DNA of 64,000 nt from Sphingobacteriales bacterium (GCA_016721245.1 JADKIQ010000004.1:285107-349106); one strand, 5' to 3'. Shown: positions 1 to 8,867, numbered from the stretch's first letter. Notes: generated by a model not told the origin, from the sequence alone. Program-made: numbers and translations.

Positions 1-212
1 TGCGTCAGCGCACCGCAATGCAGAATGACATCCGGTTTATAACTTGCTGCGTCAAAATTATCCGGATTGTTTAGATTCAGGGTGTCAAAGAATACGGTGT
101 TTTTCGCTTCATATGAAAAATAGGTGCCAACACATTCAATTTCTTTCTGTTTAAAATAACGAAGACAATTTGAGCCTACTAAACCTGATGCGCCGATGAT
201 AAGTACTTTCAT
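1..212 (-). CDS. NAD-dependent sugar-nucleotide epimerase/reductase, N-terminal fragment
   Basis: The reading frame starts at an ATG whose complement is at 210-212 and runs off the left edge, giving about 70 residues. The N-terminus MKVLIIGASGLVG has the GxxGxxG dinucleotide-binding turn of the extended short-chain dehydrogenase fold (G7, G10, G13), and the end of the fragment (PDVILHCGALT) matches the beta-strand region of RmlD-like dTDP-4-dehydrorhamnose reductases. Such enzymes make nucleotide sugars for surface polysaccharide, which fits the glycosyltransferase just upstream in the same direction. The substrate cannot be told from this fragment; another extended SDR (GalE-like or GDP-fucose synthase) is possible. 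Confidence 0.75.
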   Translation of the reverse strand, partial: MKVLIIGASGLVGSNCLRYFKQKEIECVGTYFSYEAKNTVFFDTLNLNNPDNFDAASYKPDVILHCGALT

Positions 213-227
213 GTTAAAATTATTGTA

Positions 228-1291
228 TTATTGAATTGATGATTTATTGAATGTTAGGGAGCTGAATTTTTTGATGCCTTTTACAAAATAATTCCAGATA
301 ATGCTTTCGTTTAAAACGCCTGTTTTATTGGGTGATGCAACAGCTATGGTTTTCTGCAGGAGTTCGTTCTCTGCACGTTTCTTATCCCATTTATGCAGGG
401 TGTTTTTGTAATCGTTCAGCCCCTGACGAATGGCTTTTGCTTCTGCTATATTTCCTTTTGCAAGCGCTACTAAAGTGGCCAGCTGGTCCAGGCGGTATCT
501 GGTGGAATAGATAGATGCCAATTCCTGTTCGGATAAATTTTTACGCAACAGTTTCCGGTTGTTTCTGAAATTGAGATATGTTTTTTTAGGATTCGATTTA
601 TTGAGTGTACCGCCGCCCACATGATATACGGTACTTTCTGCACAATACCCTATTTTGTAGCCTAAATTCTTTAATCGCCAGCATAAATCTATTTCTTCCA
701 TATGTGCAAAAAATTCGGCATCCAGTCCGCCGGCTTTGTGGAAGATATCTGCTTTTATAAAAAAAGACAGGCACCACTTGCCCAGAATATCTCGCCGCTT
801 TGATTGTATTGTCCTTCATCTGTTTCGCAGGTGTCAAAGATTCGTCCTCTGCAAAACGGATAGCCGTATTTATCAATGAAACCACCAGCCGCACCGGCAT
901 ATTCAAATTTATTTTTTTCTGAATAGGATAAAATCTTTGGCTGACATGCTGCCATTAATTCGTCTTTTAATAAGAATGTCATGGTGTTTTCAATCCAGTT
1001 GGGCGTCACTTCCACATCCGAATTTAACAGCACATAATAATCACTGTCGATTTTTTGCAAAGCATCGTTATAACCACCCGCATATCCTGTATTGCTAGAA
1101 TTGATAACCATTTTTATTTGCGGGAAATACTGTTGTAAAAATAAAACAGAATCATCCGTAGAGGCATTGTCTGCCACGATTATTTCAGCATTAGAATAGG
1201 TCGTGTGTTGGATGACGTTTGGCAAAAATTGTTCCAGCCAACTTTTTCCGTTGTAGTTTAGTATGACGACTGAAACTTTTGGTTGATGCAT
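228..1291 (-). CDS. Family 2 glycosyltransferase, interrupted by one frameshift
   Basis: The first 178 residues start VSVVILNYNG, followed by a nucleotide-binding DNASTD and an NSDVEV metal-binding region typical of GT-A family 2 rhamnosyl/glycosyl transferases. The frame then stops at a run of seven T (minus strand, near 760); restoring one T continues the protein through FIKADIFHKAGG into EEIDLCWRLKNLGYKIGY, the usual acceptor-side motif (ED/EEIDLC) of this family. Restored length is about 355 residues, normal for the family. Because both halves are well conserved and the lesion is in a homopolymer, a sequencing error is more likely than a broken gene. It probably adds a sugar to O-antigen or capsule precursors at the inner membrane; it lies 15 bases before the sugar-nucleotide gene and is likely co-transcribed with it. 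Confidence 0.85.
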
Positions 1292-1295
1292 AATA

Positions 1296-1303
1296 CAAAG
1301 ATA
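1296..1303 (-). promoter_or_regulatory. Candidate Bacteroidetes -7 element before the glycosyltransferase
   Basis: On the minus strand this reads TATCTTTG, an exact TAnnTTTG, and it ends only four bases before the ATG. No TTG is seen at the usual distance upstream, so this is a weak call. If used, the transcript would start at or beside the start codon. Confidence 0.3.
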
Positions 1304-1331
1304 CTTATTACTTATGACTCACTACTCACGA

Positions 1332-2213
1332 CTAATAATTTATTCCGGCACGTTTCCATCTGCGATGGCTCCACAACCAGTATTCCGGTTTATTATGGAT
1401 GTCTTTTTCCAGCAATCGAACATATTTTTCTACAATGAAATTCTCTGTTTCTTTTTGTGCATTTTCCGTTATGGTTTCAAATTTCAATTCGTAATATCCA
1501 CGATTGATTTTTTGGATGGAAGCGTATAAAACAATGGCGTTCGTTTTTTGAGCCAGCGTATCAAATCCCTTAAAAAACGGAGTGTCAAGACTCATGAATT
1601 TTGTCCAGTAGGCATTGTCGGTATCAACGGGCGTCTGATCAGCCACAAAAGCCACCAAAGAAGGTTTTTTCTGCAAATTTACGTACAATGATTTTACCTG
1701 ATGCATCGCTATCAGCTGACATCCAAACCTGGACCTGTTTTTTAATAGAAATTTCTCAAATGTTTTGTTACTGGGAGATGCGTACAGAGCATATGAAGGT
1801 AATTTTGTTTCCAGTCCTGCAAGGAGAGAAGCCCATTCCCAGTTGCCATAATGTCCAAGTACTACAAAAATATGTTGTCCTGTATTTTCATACGTTTTGA
1901 GCAGTGCATAACTTTCATGTTCGAGTTGTATGCGTTCTTTTAATTCTTCTTTTGAGATAGAAATACTTTTAATGGTTTCAACGATAAAGTCGGCAAGATG
2001 ACGGTAATAATTGCTTCTGATAAACCAGAGTTCTTCGCTTCGTTTATGCGGAAATGCGTTGATGAGATTCATGTCAATCACCGTTTTTCTGTAAGCATAT
2101 ATACGATTAAACAGGAAGTAAATAATATCAGCAAATGAAAATAAAAATTTCAATGGCAAAAAGGAGAGCCGTTTTGCATAAAATAATCCAAGTTTCGTGA
2201 AGAGCCATTGCAC
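1332..2213 (-). CDS. LpxL/HtrB-like lipid A (or other) lauroyl acyltransferase
   Basis: A 293-residue protein of the LPLAT superfamily. The catalytic HX4E motif is visible as H121-YGNW-E126, and the C-terminus PEYWLWSHRRWK is the strongly conserved end of LpxL/LpxM-type late acyltransferases. An N-terminal hydrophobic stretch (about residues 20-40) would anchor it to the cytoplasmic face of the inner membrane. Family members transfer an acyl chain onto lipid A; in Bacteroidetes related enzymes also make ornithine or other acylated lipids, so the acceptor is not certain. It lies between surface-polysaccharide genes on one side and a divergent WbqC gene on the other, which fits an envelope role. 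Confidence 0.85.
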   Translation of the reverse strand: MQWLFTKLGLFYAKRLSFLPLKFLFSFADIIYFLFNRIYAYRKTVIDMNLINAFPHKRSEELWFIRSNYYRHLADFIVETIKSISISKEELKERIQLEHESYALLKTYENTGQHIFVVLGHYGNWEWASLLAGLETKLPSYALYASPSNKTFEKFLLKNRSRFGCQLIAMHQVKSLYVNLQKKPSLVAFVADQTPVDTDNAYWTKFMSLDTPFFKGFDTLAQKTNAIVLYASIQKINRGYYELKFETITENAQKETENFIVEKYVRLLEKDIHNKPEYWLWSHRRWKRAGINY

Positions 2214-2291
2214 ACTGTGAAAATAACGAATAGTGTACTGTGATTTATTACCGGCAGGTTATTTTTTACAAAAATAAATTGTAAATCGTAA

Positions 2292-2299
2292 TATCTTTG
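2292..2299 (+). promoter_or_regulatory. Candidate Bacteroidetes -7 element before the WbqC gene
   Basis: TATCTTTG, an exact TAnnTTTG, ending four bases before the ATG at 2304. No convincing TTG at -33 is seen. The spacing is the same as for the glycosyltransferase at 1291 and would give a leaderless or nearly leaderless transcript. Confidence 0.35.
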
Positions 2300-2303
2300 T
2301 GCG

Positions 2304-2927
2304 ATGAATGCTATTTTAATTGAATCACAATATATCGGTAGCTGCAGTTACTGGAATTTGTTGCTGAAGGCAGATGCAATTGTATTGGACACACACGAAC
2401 ATTTTGTAAAACGTAGCTACAGAAACAGGGCGCATATCTTAGGTGCCAATGGATTATTGAGACTGAGCATTCCGTTGGTGAGTGGTAAACATCAGCATTC
2501 CGCCATGAAAGATGTTCGCATTTCCTATAATGAAAACTGGCAGGGACTGCACTGGCATAGTTTTACTTCCGCTTATCGCAGATCACCTTTTTTTGAGTTT
2601 TATGAAGATCATTTTCGTAAATTCTATGAAGAAAAAACAGACTTGCTGGTGGAGTATAATTTTCAGTTCATGCAAACCATTGCTTTTGTTCTGAAAACGG
2701 AATTATCCGTTTCATTTTCAGAAAAATATTTTACAAAAGATGAATTTTCAGGCACAGATTACAGAAGTCATATTATGCCGGGAAAAGATAATACACTTGA
2801 TTTTACGGCCTACCCGCAGGTGTTTAGCGACAGATTTCCGTTTGAAAAAGATTTGAGTATACTGGATTTATTGTTTAACACCGGAACGAGAGCAAAAGAA
2901 TATATTGAGCAAATAAAGCTTAGATAA
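2304..2927 (+). CDS. WbqC family protein
   Basis: A 207-residue protein that begins MNAILIESQYIGSCSYWNLL and contains the family pattern of a conserved Tyr-rich N-terminus, RSYRNRAHILGANG (nucleoside-like handling region) and WQGLHWHSFTSAYRRSPFF. These are the core landmarks of the WbqC-like family (PF08889), usually found next to O-antigen and lipopolysaccharide genes. The biochemical activity of the family is not established. It is divergent from the acyltransferase and its last eight bases overlap the convergent PDZ gene. Length is normal for the family. Confidence 0.85.
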   Translation: MNAILIESQYIGSCSYWNLLLKADAIVLDTHEHFVKRSYRNRAHILGANGLLRLSIPLVSGKHQHSAMKDVRISYNENWQGLHWHSFTSAYRRSPFFEFYEDHFRKFYEEKTDLLVEYNFQFMQTIAFVLKTELSVSFSEKYFTKDEFSGTDYRSHIMPGKDNTLDFTAYPQVFSDRFPFEKDLSILDLLFNTGTRAKEYIEQIKLR

Positions 2928-3747
2928 CAACGTCTAATTCTACTTTCCACAAGAATTTATTTTCATCTTTGTCAAATTCTTTTTTCAACTTAACATTGAT
3001 ATTCAGGTTGGAGATAGACATATCAGAAACCTCTTTAGTTTTTACCTGATATATTTTTGCTTCCGGTTGTATGCTTTCCACTTTAGTAAGGGTGGCATTT
3101 TTCATATTGTAGTTTCTTAACTGAATCACCAGATAGTTATACATGCCATCTGCTTTTGATCGGTCATCCGTTTTTACGAAACTGCAGTTATAAAAATACC
3201 TGCCTTTGCCGTTGTTGATATATACAGATTCATACGCTCCGCGAATATTGTAATTACAATAAACTCTGTCTTTAGCATCCGGAATTTTAGTTGAATCGAT
3301 GGAGTTTTTACCATTTACTTTTAACTGAGAAATGGAATAATTGATGGCATCAAGAAAATTATAATAACGATAATCCGGAACAGACCACCATGTCGGATTC
3401 ATATCCAGTGTTACACGTATCCTATTGATTTCGTAGTATTTTTCAATGGCATTATAACGCAATACTTTAAGACTCATAGGCGTACCTACCGTTCCCTGCA
3501 CTAAACTCAGTATATTGCCGTACGACATTTTATGCACCGGAACTTTATCGATTTCTAAAATTACATCACCCGGTCTCAGTGTTTTTGAATTGAGATAATG
3601 ATTGATTTCCAGAGATTTTACCTTAAAGCGTTGTGCAGTAGAATCAAACACAGCTTGTCCTCCAATACCACCAATACTTGTTGTCTTTGGGGTAGTTGCA
3701 GAGATAAATAAAAGGAATAATCCGCTTAAAAGAAATATGTTTCTCAT
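2920..3747 (-). CDS. Secreted/periplasmic PDZ-domain protein of unknown function
   Basis: A 275-residue protein with a signal peptide (MRNIFLLSGLFLLFISATT). Residues roughly 28-110 form a PDZ domain: GGIGGQAVF, then LRPGDVILEIDKVPVHKM with the ligand-loop and RPGD turn, and LKVLRYN. The remaining 160 residues have no recognisable catalytic motif and look beta-rich. There is no protease domain, so it is not an HtrA or CtpA enzyme; it may be a binding or scaffold protein in the periplasm. The gene converges on WbqC with an eight-base overlap and is separated from the acyl-CoA genes by a terminator. Confidence 0.6.
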   Translation of the reverse strand: MRNIFLLSGLFLLFISATTPKTTSIGGIGGQAVFDSTAQRFKVKSLEINHYLNSKTLRPGDVILEIDKVPVHKMSYGNILSLVQGTVGTPMSLKVLRYNAIEKYYEINRIRVTLDMNPTWWSVPDYRYYNFLDAINYSISQLKVNGKNSIDSTKIPDAKDRVYCNYNIRGAYESVYINNGKGRYFYNCSFVKTDDRSKADGMYNYLVIQLRNYNMKNATLTKVESIQPEAKIYQVKTKEVSDMSISNLNINVKLKKEFDKDENKFLWKVELDVVI

Positions 3748-3786
3748 CTTACTTGCTGTGCAAATTTAATTCCAAAAAGCACAAAA

Positions 3787-3822
3787 TAAAAGCCTTCAAA
3801 TGTTAATTGAAGGCTTTATTGT
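3787..3822 (-). terminator. Rho-independent terminator of the acyl-CoA operon
   Basis: A perfect 11-base stem, AAAGCCTTCAA at 3789-3799 and its complement at 3807-3817, with a seven-base loop; reading on the minus strand a U-rich tail follows. It sits just past the stop of the last gene of the operon (3847) and before the PDZ gene. Confidence 0.8.
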
Positions 3823-3846
3823 TTATTTGATTATTATTTCACAAAA

Positions 3847-5358
3847 TTATAACTTTTTAAAGAGCCCGCCGAATGCCATCATCTGCATTAAGTCAGAAAC
3901 TTTAATTTTTCCGGTCATAAAAGCTTCCTGTGGATTCATTTTTCCGGTTTCTACCGCGATATAAGTTTCATCATCGGTTTCAACCAGACAGTTTGCATCG
4001 CCCTGTAATCCTTTATCTACCGTCAGTTTTCCGTCCGCAATAGATACTGTGTAATTGTCGGAAGTGAATTGGAAATGTACATTCAGATTTTTTCCGGCTG
4101 ACTTTTCAGATTTAAAACGGGCTGGAAGTGTTTCAAAAATATCCGCAACGGTTTCCAGTGCAGGTTTACTTTCCTCTGTTTGGGACTCAGCTCTTTCATA
4201 ATTTGTGTCATCAATCACCATTTTGGCAATGATTTCACGCATAATTTCAGAGGAACCGCCACCGATGGTACCGATACGGGAATCTCTGAAGGCACGCGCT
4301 ACTTTGTATTCCTCCATATAACCGTAGCCTCCGAAAAACTGTAAACACTGATAGGTAGCTTTATCAGCTAATTCAGTAGATAGTAATTTAGCCATAGAAC
4401 TTTCTTTTACTGCATATTTTCCATCGGCATGCATTCTGCAGGTGTGTAACACGAAGAAACGAACGGATTCTATTTCTGCGGATAATTGTGCCACCCGGTG
4501 ACGTAATACCTGAAATTTATTGATGGTTCTGCCAAATGCACTTCTTTCGCTCATGTATTGTAAAGAGTAGCCCAGTACCGCATCACAGCCGGAATAGCCC
4601 ATGATGGAACCTGCTAAACGTTCCAGCTGTAAGCCACCCATCAGGTAGTAGAAGCCTTTGCCTTCTTCACCCAATAAGTTTTTTGCAGGCACTTTCACAT
4701 CATCGAAATGCAGTTCTGCCGTATCGGAAGAATGCCAGCCTAATTTTCTCAGTTTGTTTTTGGAAATACCCGGCGAATCCAAATCCACTACTAACAAACT
4801 TACCCCCGCAGCACCTGCATCTGGGTTGGTTTTACAAACGAGAATTACGAACTGACCGTAAATACCGTTCGTGATGAATGTTTTGGAACCATTCAAGACA
4901 TAATGGTCACCTTCTTTTCTTGCGCGCATCTGTATATTGGCGGCGTCGCTGCCGGCGCCCGGTTCTGTGATACCGATACAACCGATTTTATCGCCCGCAA
5001 TGGCAGGTTTGAGGTAGTTTTCTTTCAGGTAATCACTTCCATGGTGAAAGATGTACGGCGTACTCATAAAGACCTGTACGGCAGCCGTGATAGCAAAACC
5101 GCCGGAGAATATTTTGGAAATTTCTTCCAGCATGACGACATCATAGAAAAAATCTAATCCGCTGCCACCCAAACTTTCAGGATAGCAAAGTCCGAAGTAA
5201 CCCATTTCACCGAATTTCTTCCAGAACTCGCGTGGGATTTTACCGTCCAGTTCCCATTGGTCGATATGCGGAATAGCTTCCGCTTCTAAAAATTGACGAA
5301 TCGTTTTTCTGAAAGATTCGTGTTCTTCATTGAAGTAATAAGATAGTGCTGTGCTCAT
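3847..5358 (-). CDS. Acyl-CoA dehydrogenase with C-terminal SCP2 domain (copy 1)
   Basis: A 503-residue fusion. Residues 1-385 are a flavin-dependent acyl-CoA dehydrogenase: GITEPGAGSD and FITNG in the middle domain, FGGYGYMEEYKVARAFRDSR near the end. The usual medium-chain catalytic Glu position has GGGSSE instead of YEGT, but E246 lies in LQLERL, the place of the catalytic Glu in isovaleryl-CoA and long-chain dehydrogenases. Residues about 400-503 match the SCP2 sterol/lipid-carrier fold and end GKIKVSDLMQMMAFGG, nearly the same as the free SCP2 protein at 13,865. Ordinary enzymes of this family have about 380-400 residues, so the tail is an addition. It is the last gene of the operon. A branched or bulky acyl-CoA substrate is inferred from the Glu position and neighbours. 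Confidence 0.88.
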   Translation of the reverse strand: MSTALSYYFNEEHESFRKTIRQFLEAEAIPHIDQWELDGKIPREFWKKFGEMGYFGLCYPESLGGSGLDFFYDVVMLEEISKIFSGGFAITAAVQVFMSTPYIFHHGSDYLKENYLKPAIAGDKIGCIGITEPGAGSDAANIQMRARKEGDHYVLNGSKTFITNGIYGQFVILVCKTNPDAGAAGVSLLVVDLDSPGISKNKLRKLGWHSSDTAELHFDDVKVPAKNLLGEEGKGFYYLMGGLQLERLAGSIMGYSGCDAVLGYSLQYMSERSAFGRTINKFQVLRHRVAQLSAEIESVRFFVLHTCRMHADGKYAVKESSMAKLLSTELADKATYQCLQFFGGYGYMEEYKVARAFRDSRIGTIGGGSSEIMREIIAKMVIDDTNYERAESQTEESKPALETVADIFETLPARFKSEKSAGKNLNVHFQFTSDNYTVSIADGKLTVDKGLQGDANCLVETDDETYIAVETGKMNPQEAFMTGKIKVSDLMQMMAFGGLFKKL

Positions 5359-5392
5359 TTTTTATTGATTTTATATTTTACTTTTTTAATGT

Positions 5393-5456
5393 CGTCATTG
5401 TGAGGTGCGAAGCAGTTATATTATTGTTAGATTGCTTCACTTCGTTCGCAATGACG
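5393..5456. repeat. 64-base imperfect inverted repeat between the two dehydrogenases
   Basis: Ends CGTCATTG (5393-5400) and CAATGACG (5449-5456) are exact complements, with further pairing GAAGCA/TGCTTC inside. It fills nearly the whole gap between the two genes and resembles the dispersed 'CGTCATTGCGAAC' elements common in Bacteroidetes genomes. Confidence 0.75.
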
Positions 5457-6971
5457 TTAATTCGTATATTTCTTAAAGAGACCACCAAACTGCATCATTT
5501 TTCCTAAATCACTGACCTGGATTTTGCCGGACATAAACACTTCCTGCGGATTGAGTTTGCCGGTTTCCACACCTATGTAAGTTTCTGTGGTTGTCGTGAT
5601 GGTTAGGTCAACGGTCGACATTTGACGGTCGACTGTTGACAGAATTACTTCCTGATTCATTATTTCAATCAGATAAAAAATGTTATTCTCAAACTCAAAC
5701 AACACATTTAATTCTATTCCGTTTGCTTTTTCTTTTTTTAATCTGGAAGGAAGAGTAGTAAATAATTCTTCAATGCTAATGTCTTGATTCCTGGCTCTTG
5801 ATTCCTGAGCCTGATAATTCACATCATCAATCACCATTTTTGCGATAATCTCACACATGATTTCTGAAGAGCCACCGCCGATAGTACCTAAACGTGAATC
5901 ACGGAAAAAGCGAGCCATCTTGTATTCTTCCATATAACCATAACCGCCAAACATCTGCAAACACTGATAAGCTACTTTATCAGATAATTCGGTGGCCAGG
6001 TATTTTGACATGGATGCTTCTTTAACACAATAATTTTTATCTGCATGCATTTTACAAACATGATAGGTAAAGGTTTTTACACTTTCTATTTCCGCAGACA
6101 GCTGTGCCATTTTGTGTCTTAACACCTGGAATTTATTAATTGTTTTACCAAAAGCTTTACGTTCATTCATGTATTGCAATGTATATTCCAAAGCCCATTC
6201 GGATGATGCGATTGCACCTAATGCAAGCGTCAATCGTTCCAGTTCAAAGCGCTGCATGATATAATAAAATCCTTTGTTTTCTTCACCCAATAGATTTTCT
6301 ACCGGTACTTCCACATTATCAAAGGCAATCTCTGCCGTGTCGCTGGCTTTCCAACCTAATTTCTTCAAGTTATTTCTGGATAAACCTTTGGAGTTTCCTT
6401 CCACTAAAATCATCGAAATGCCGCTGGAACCTGTAGATGCTGTTTTACAGGCAACAATCATATAGTCACAAAAAACACCATTGGTGATAAAGCATTTACT
6501 TCCATTGATGATGTATTTATCGCCCTGACGAACGGCGGTGGTTTTAATTCCTGCCACATCAGAACCTGCATGCGGCTCGGTGATGGCTAGTGCGCCAACC
6601 AATTCACCGGCAATGGCTTTCGGTAGATATTTTTCTTTCAGGAAGTCACTGGCTTCGTGTTTTAAATGCGATAAAGATAAATAGGGATGTGCGGAAATAC
6701 TGGCTCCGAAACCACCGGAGTTGGATTTGGAGACTTCTTCGATGAAAATCACATCATACCAGAAATCAAGATTAGAGCCTCCGTATTTTTCTTCTTGTGT
6801 CATGCCGAAATAACCCATGTCGCCGAACTTTTTAAAGAGTTCTTTTGGTAAACGTGCATCTTCTTCCCATTGGTCAACAAAAGGTACGACTTCCTTATCT
6901 AAAAATTCGCGCAGCGATTTTCGGAACAATTCATGTTCTTCCGTGAGGTAGTATGATTCTAATGAATTCAT
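5457..6971 (-). CDS. Acyl-CoA dehydrogenase with C-terminal SCP2 domain (copy 2)
   Basis: A 504-residue paralogue of the next gene, with the same order of parts: TEPHAGSD, FITNG, catalytic-type E245 in FELERL, FGGYGYMEEYKMARFFRDSR and GGGSSE, then an SCP2 domain from about residue 400 ending GKIQVSDLGKMMQFGGLFKK. The two dehydrogenases probably act on different chain forms in one pathway, as with AtuD/LiuA pairs. Within the SCP2 part a GTCGAC-rich repeat (5607-5640) has replaced the loop found in copy 1, so that STVDRQMSTVD is read where copy 1 has an unrelated sequence. The stop codon follows the inverted repeat at 5393-5456 with no gap. Confidence 0.88.
   Translation of the reverse strand: MNSLESYYLTEEHELFRKSLREFLDKEVVPFVDQWEEDARLPKELFKKFGDMGYFGMTQEEKYGGSNLDFWYDVIFIEEVSKSNSGGFGASISAHPYLSLSHLKHEASDFLKEKYLPKAIAGELVGALAITEPHAGSDVAGIKTTAVRQGDKYIINGSKCFITNGVFCDYMIVACKTASTGSSGISMILVEGNSKGLSRNNLKKLGWKASDTAEIAFDNVEVPVENLLGEENKGFYYIMQRFELERLTLALGAIASSEWALEYTLQYMNERKAFGKTINKFQVLRHKMAQLSAEIESVKTFTYHVCKMHADKNYCVKEASMSKYLATELSDKVAYQCLQMFGGYGYMEEYKMARFFRDSRLGTIGGGSSEIMCEIIAKMVIDDVNYQAQESRARNQDISIEELFTTLPSRLKKEKANGIELNVLFEFENNIFYLIEIMNQEVILSTVDRQMSTVDLTITTTTETYIGVETGKLNPQEVFMSGKIQVSDLGKMMQFGGLFKKYTN
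5607..5640. repeat. GTCGAC-rich palindromic element inside a coding region
   Basis: A 34-base imperfect palindrome beginning GTCAAC and ending GTTGAC, with two GGTCGAC cores. It lies in frame inside the SCP2 domain of dehydrogenase copy 2 and shares its core and right end with the element at 10,274-10,308. Confidence 0.7.
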
Positions 6972-6972
6972 T

Positions 6973-7036
6973 AATGAAATAATTTAGTAATTATATAATT
7001 GTTTATTGTAAAATGAAACTGATACATTATTTCATT
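6973..7036. repeat. Inverted repeat AATGAAATAAT / ATTATTTCATT in intergenic gap
   Basis: Exact 11-base complementary arms at 6973-6983 and 7026-7036 enclose the AT-rich gap between dehydrogenase copy 2 and the small AtuA-like gene. The same arm sequence returns at 8868-8901. Confidence 0.6.
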
Positions 7037-7039
7037 ATT

Positions 7040-7360
7040 TTATTGTTGAATTTCTAACTCCAATCTAAGCAAATGGCTACTAAAGTTTTTACCCAACGTA
7101 TCCATTCGTAAACTTCTGGAAGCACCGCCATCTAAGGCTTCGTGGCAGACGAAATTTAAGGATTCCAAAGCATCCCATTCAAAGCGTTCTACTTTTCCTT
7201 TGATGAGTCCTCTAAAATGTGCTTTTACGATGTCAGACGTTAAATATTTTTTCAATGTTTCAAAATCTTCTCTGGATTTTGCCATCACACCGATGTTGCA
7301 CACATTGTTCTTATCGCCGCTGCGTGCACTTGCTATGTCTATTAGTTTGATTGTTGCCAT
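7040..7360 (-). CDS. AtuA-like C-terminal (ferredoxin-fold) subunit
   Basis: About 107 residues starting MATIKLIDIASARSGDK; the ATG at 7358-7360 is preferred over one eight codons earlier because the conserved domain begins there. SARSGDKNNVCNIGVMAK and the end DGGASRSLRMDTLGKNFSSHLL are the landmarks of the C-terminal domain of acyclic-terpene-utilisation protein AtuA. In AtuA proteins of about 600 residues this domain follows a DUF1446 domain in the same chain; here the DUF1446 part is the separate gene just upstream (7446-8837). The two probably form one complex. The molecular activity of AtuA is not established; its recurring partners are acyl-CoA carboxylases and dehydrogenases, as here. 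Confidence 0.82.
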   Translation of the reverse strand: MATIKLIDIASARSGDKNNVCNIGVMAKSREDFETLKKYLTSDIVKAHFRGLIKGKVERFEWDALESLNFVCHEALDGGASRSLRMDTLGKNFSSHLLRLELEIQQ

Positions 7361-7378
7361 TGTTTTTATTTTTTTTTG

Positions 7379-7442
7379 TATCACAGAGCTTCACAAAGCT
7401 TCACTAAGAACTCTTGGTCTTTCTCTGTGTAACTCTGTGATA
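7379..7442. repeat. 64-base inverted repeat TATCACAGAG / CTCTGTGATA
   Basis: Exact 10-base arms at 7379-7388 and 7433-7442 with additional internal pairing (CACAGAG, AAAGC, AGAAAGA-type segments). It fills the space between the two AtuA parts and looks like the dispersed 'CACAGAGTTACACAGAGAAA' elements of Bacteroidetes. Confidence 0.75.
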
Positions 7443-7445
7443 TTT

Positions 7446-8837
7446 TTATAATTCAACAAAATTAATTTCCTGTTTTATCAATTCCCTAGGTATCAATGTC
7501 GGCCATAGGCTGAGCATTGCGCGGTTCATATTGCCCCAGCCCGGTACGGAAATCACGCCCGGAGGTCCGTTTAATCCCAGACAGGTAATGCCCGCAATGG
7601 CTGTTTTTCCGGTACGGTCGTCTTTGTGTTTTAAGGCGATACGTAATCCCAGTTCACTGCGTTGATTTAATTCTTCCGCAGGTGGAATATCTACCGCATC
7701 TTCATGCAATCCGTTTACACCAATGATATTAAAACGCGATTCAAGAATTTGAACCGGCAATTTTGCCCAGGTTTCTTTAACCGCCTTGATAAACATCTGT
7801 ACCTTATCATATGTGTAAGGGTAGGAGAAGAAGAAGAATTGTTCGGTAACAAATCCTTCGTGCTGCCCCATGACCAGTTTCAGTTTTTCCGGGCGAGGTT
7901 TGCCTTTAATGCCGGATAAACTCACGCGGTTTTCTTCCACATCTTCCAGTTTTATGTTGGATAAATCCACCACTACATCCGGTGTGATATAATTCGTTGG
8001 GTCGTGTATTTCATAAACGAGTTGCTCGCGAATCGTATTTCTAGAAACTTTGCCGCCTGTATGTTGTGCTTTGGTCAGTATCGCAGTACAGTCTTCATTC
8101 ACATGAGCAATCGGATAGCCTAAGTCGGAAACACTATAATTCATGGGCCATTCGGAATAGGCGTTACCACCGCTGGCTTGTCCGCCGCATTCCAGAATAT
8201 GACCGATGGTGATACCAAATGCCAGTCTGTCCCAATCTTCCTGTGTGGATGCGTCTTCGATTTTCCAGCCATATTCGTGCGCCATGATGCCGAGAGCGAG
8301 ACATGGATCCGCCACACGACCGGCCAGGATTAAATTTGCACCCTGATCTAACGCATCTTTCACGGCTTGTGCACCTGTATAGACATTCGCATGAGTCACG
8401 GGATATTTTGCAGGATAAGGTTCATTGGAATCCAGATTTTCCAACAATAAGCCTTTCTCTTTAAATTCTTCTAATCGCGTCACGCAATCATCACCTGTAA
8501 TCGTTGCAATTTTTATACCTTTAATACCTGATTTTTCCAGGATGGCTTTTACTTTTTGCGCCGCACTTTCCGGATTTAAACCGCCGCTGTTGGTGACGAT
8601 TTTAATGCCTTTTGAAAAAGCAATCGGATATAAGGTTCTTGCGTGCACTTCAATGTCGCGCGCATAGCCCATGGTCGGGTCTTTGATTTTATCCTTTTGT
8701 AGAATGGATAAGGTCAATTCTGCCAATGCATCGTGCATCAGGTAATCTGCTTCTCCCTGCATGGCAATTTGCATTGCACCCAGCGGAGAATCTCCGTAGA
8801 AACCCTGTGCGCCGGCTATCCGTATTGTTTTGCTCAT
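7446..8837 (-). CDS. AtuA family protein, DUF1446 domain
   Basis: A 463-residue protein beginning MSKTIRIAGAQGFYGDSPLG, with GEADYLMHDALAELTLSIL, TNSGGLNPESAAQ, ILAGRVADPCLALG and LECGGQASGGNAYSEWP, all typical of the DUF1446/AtuA N-terminal domain. Together with the 107-residue partner it equals the size of a complete AtuA. AtuA is needed for acyclic terpene (citronellol/geraniol) use in Pseudomonas, but relatives also accompany methylcrotonyl- and other acyl-CoA carboxylases, so its presence does not prove terpene growth. It is in the middle of the minus-strand acyl-CoA operon, between the crotonase and dehydrogenase copy 2. Confidence 0.88.
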   Translation of the reverse strand: MSKTIRIAGAQGFYGDSPLGAMQIAMQGEADYLMHDALAELTLSILQKDKIKDPTMGYARDIEVHARTLYPIAFSKGIKIVTNSGGLNPESAAQKVKAILEKSGIKGIKIATITGDDCVTRLEEFKEKGLLLENLDSNEPYPAKYPVTHANVYTGAQAVKDALDQGANLILAGRVADPCLALGIMAHEYGWKIEDASTQEDWDRLAFGITIGHILECGGQASGGNAYSEWPMNYSVSDLGYPIAHVNEDCTAILTKAQHTGGKVSRNTIREQLVYEIHDPTNYITPDVVVDLSNIKLEDVEENRVSLSGIKGKPRPEKLKLVMGQHEGFVTEQFFFFSYPYTYDKVQMFIKAVKETWAKLPVQILESRFNIIGVNGLHEDAVDIPPAEELNQRSELGLRIALKHKDDRTGKTAIAGITCLGLNGPPGVISVPGWGNMNRAMLSLWPTLIPRELIKQEINFVEL

Positions 8838-8867
8838 AATTCTAATTTAATAATGAAGTAATCAAGC

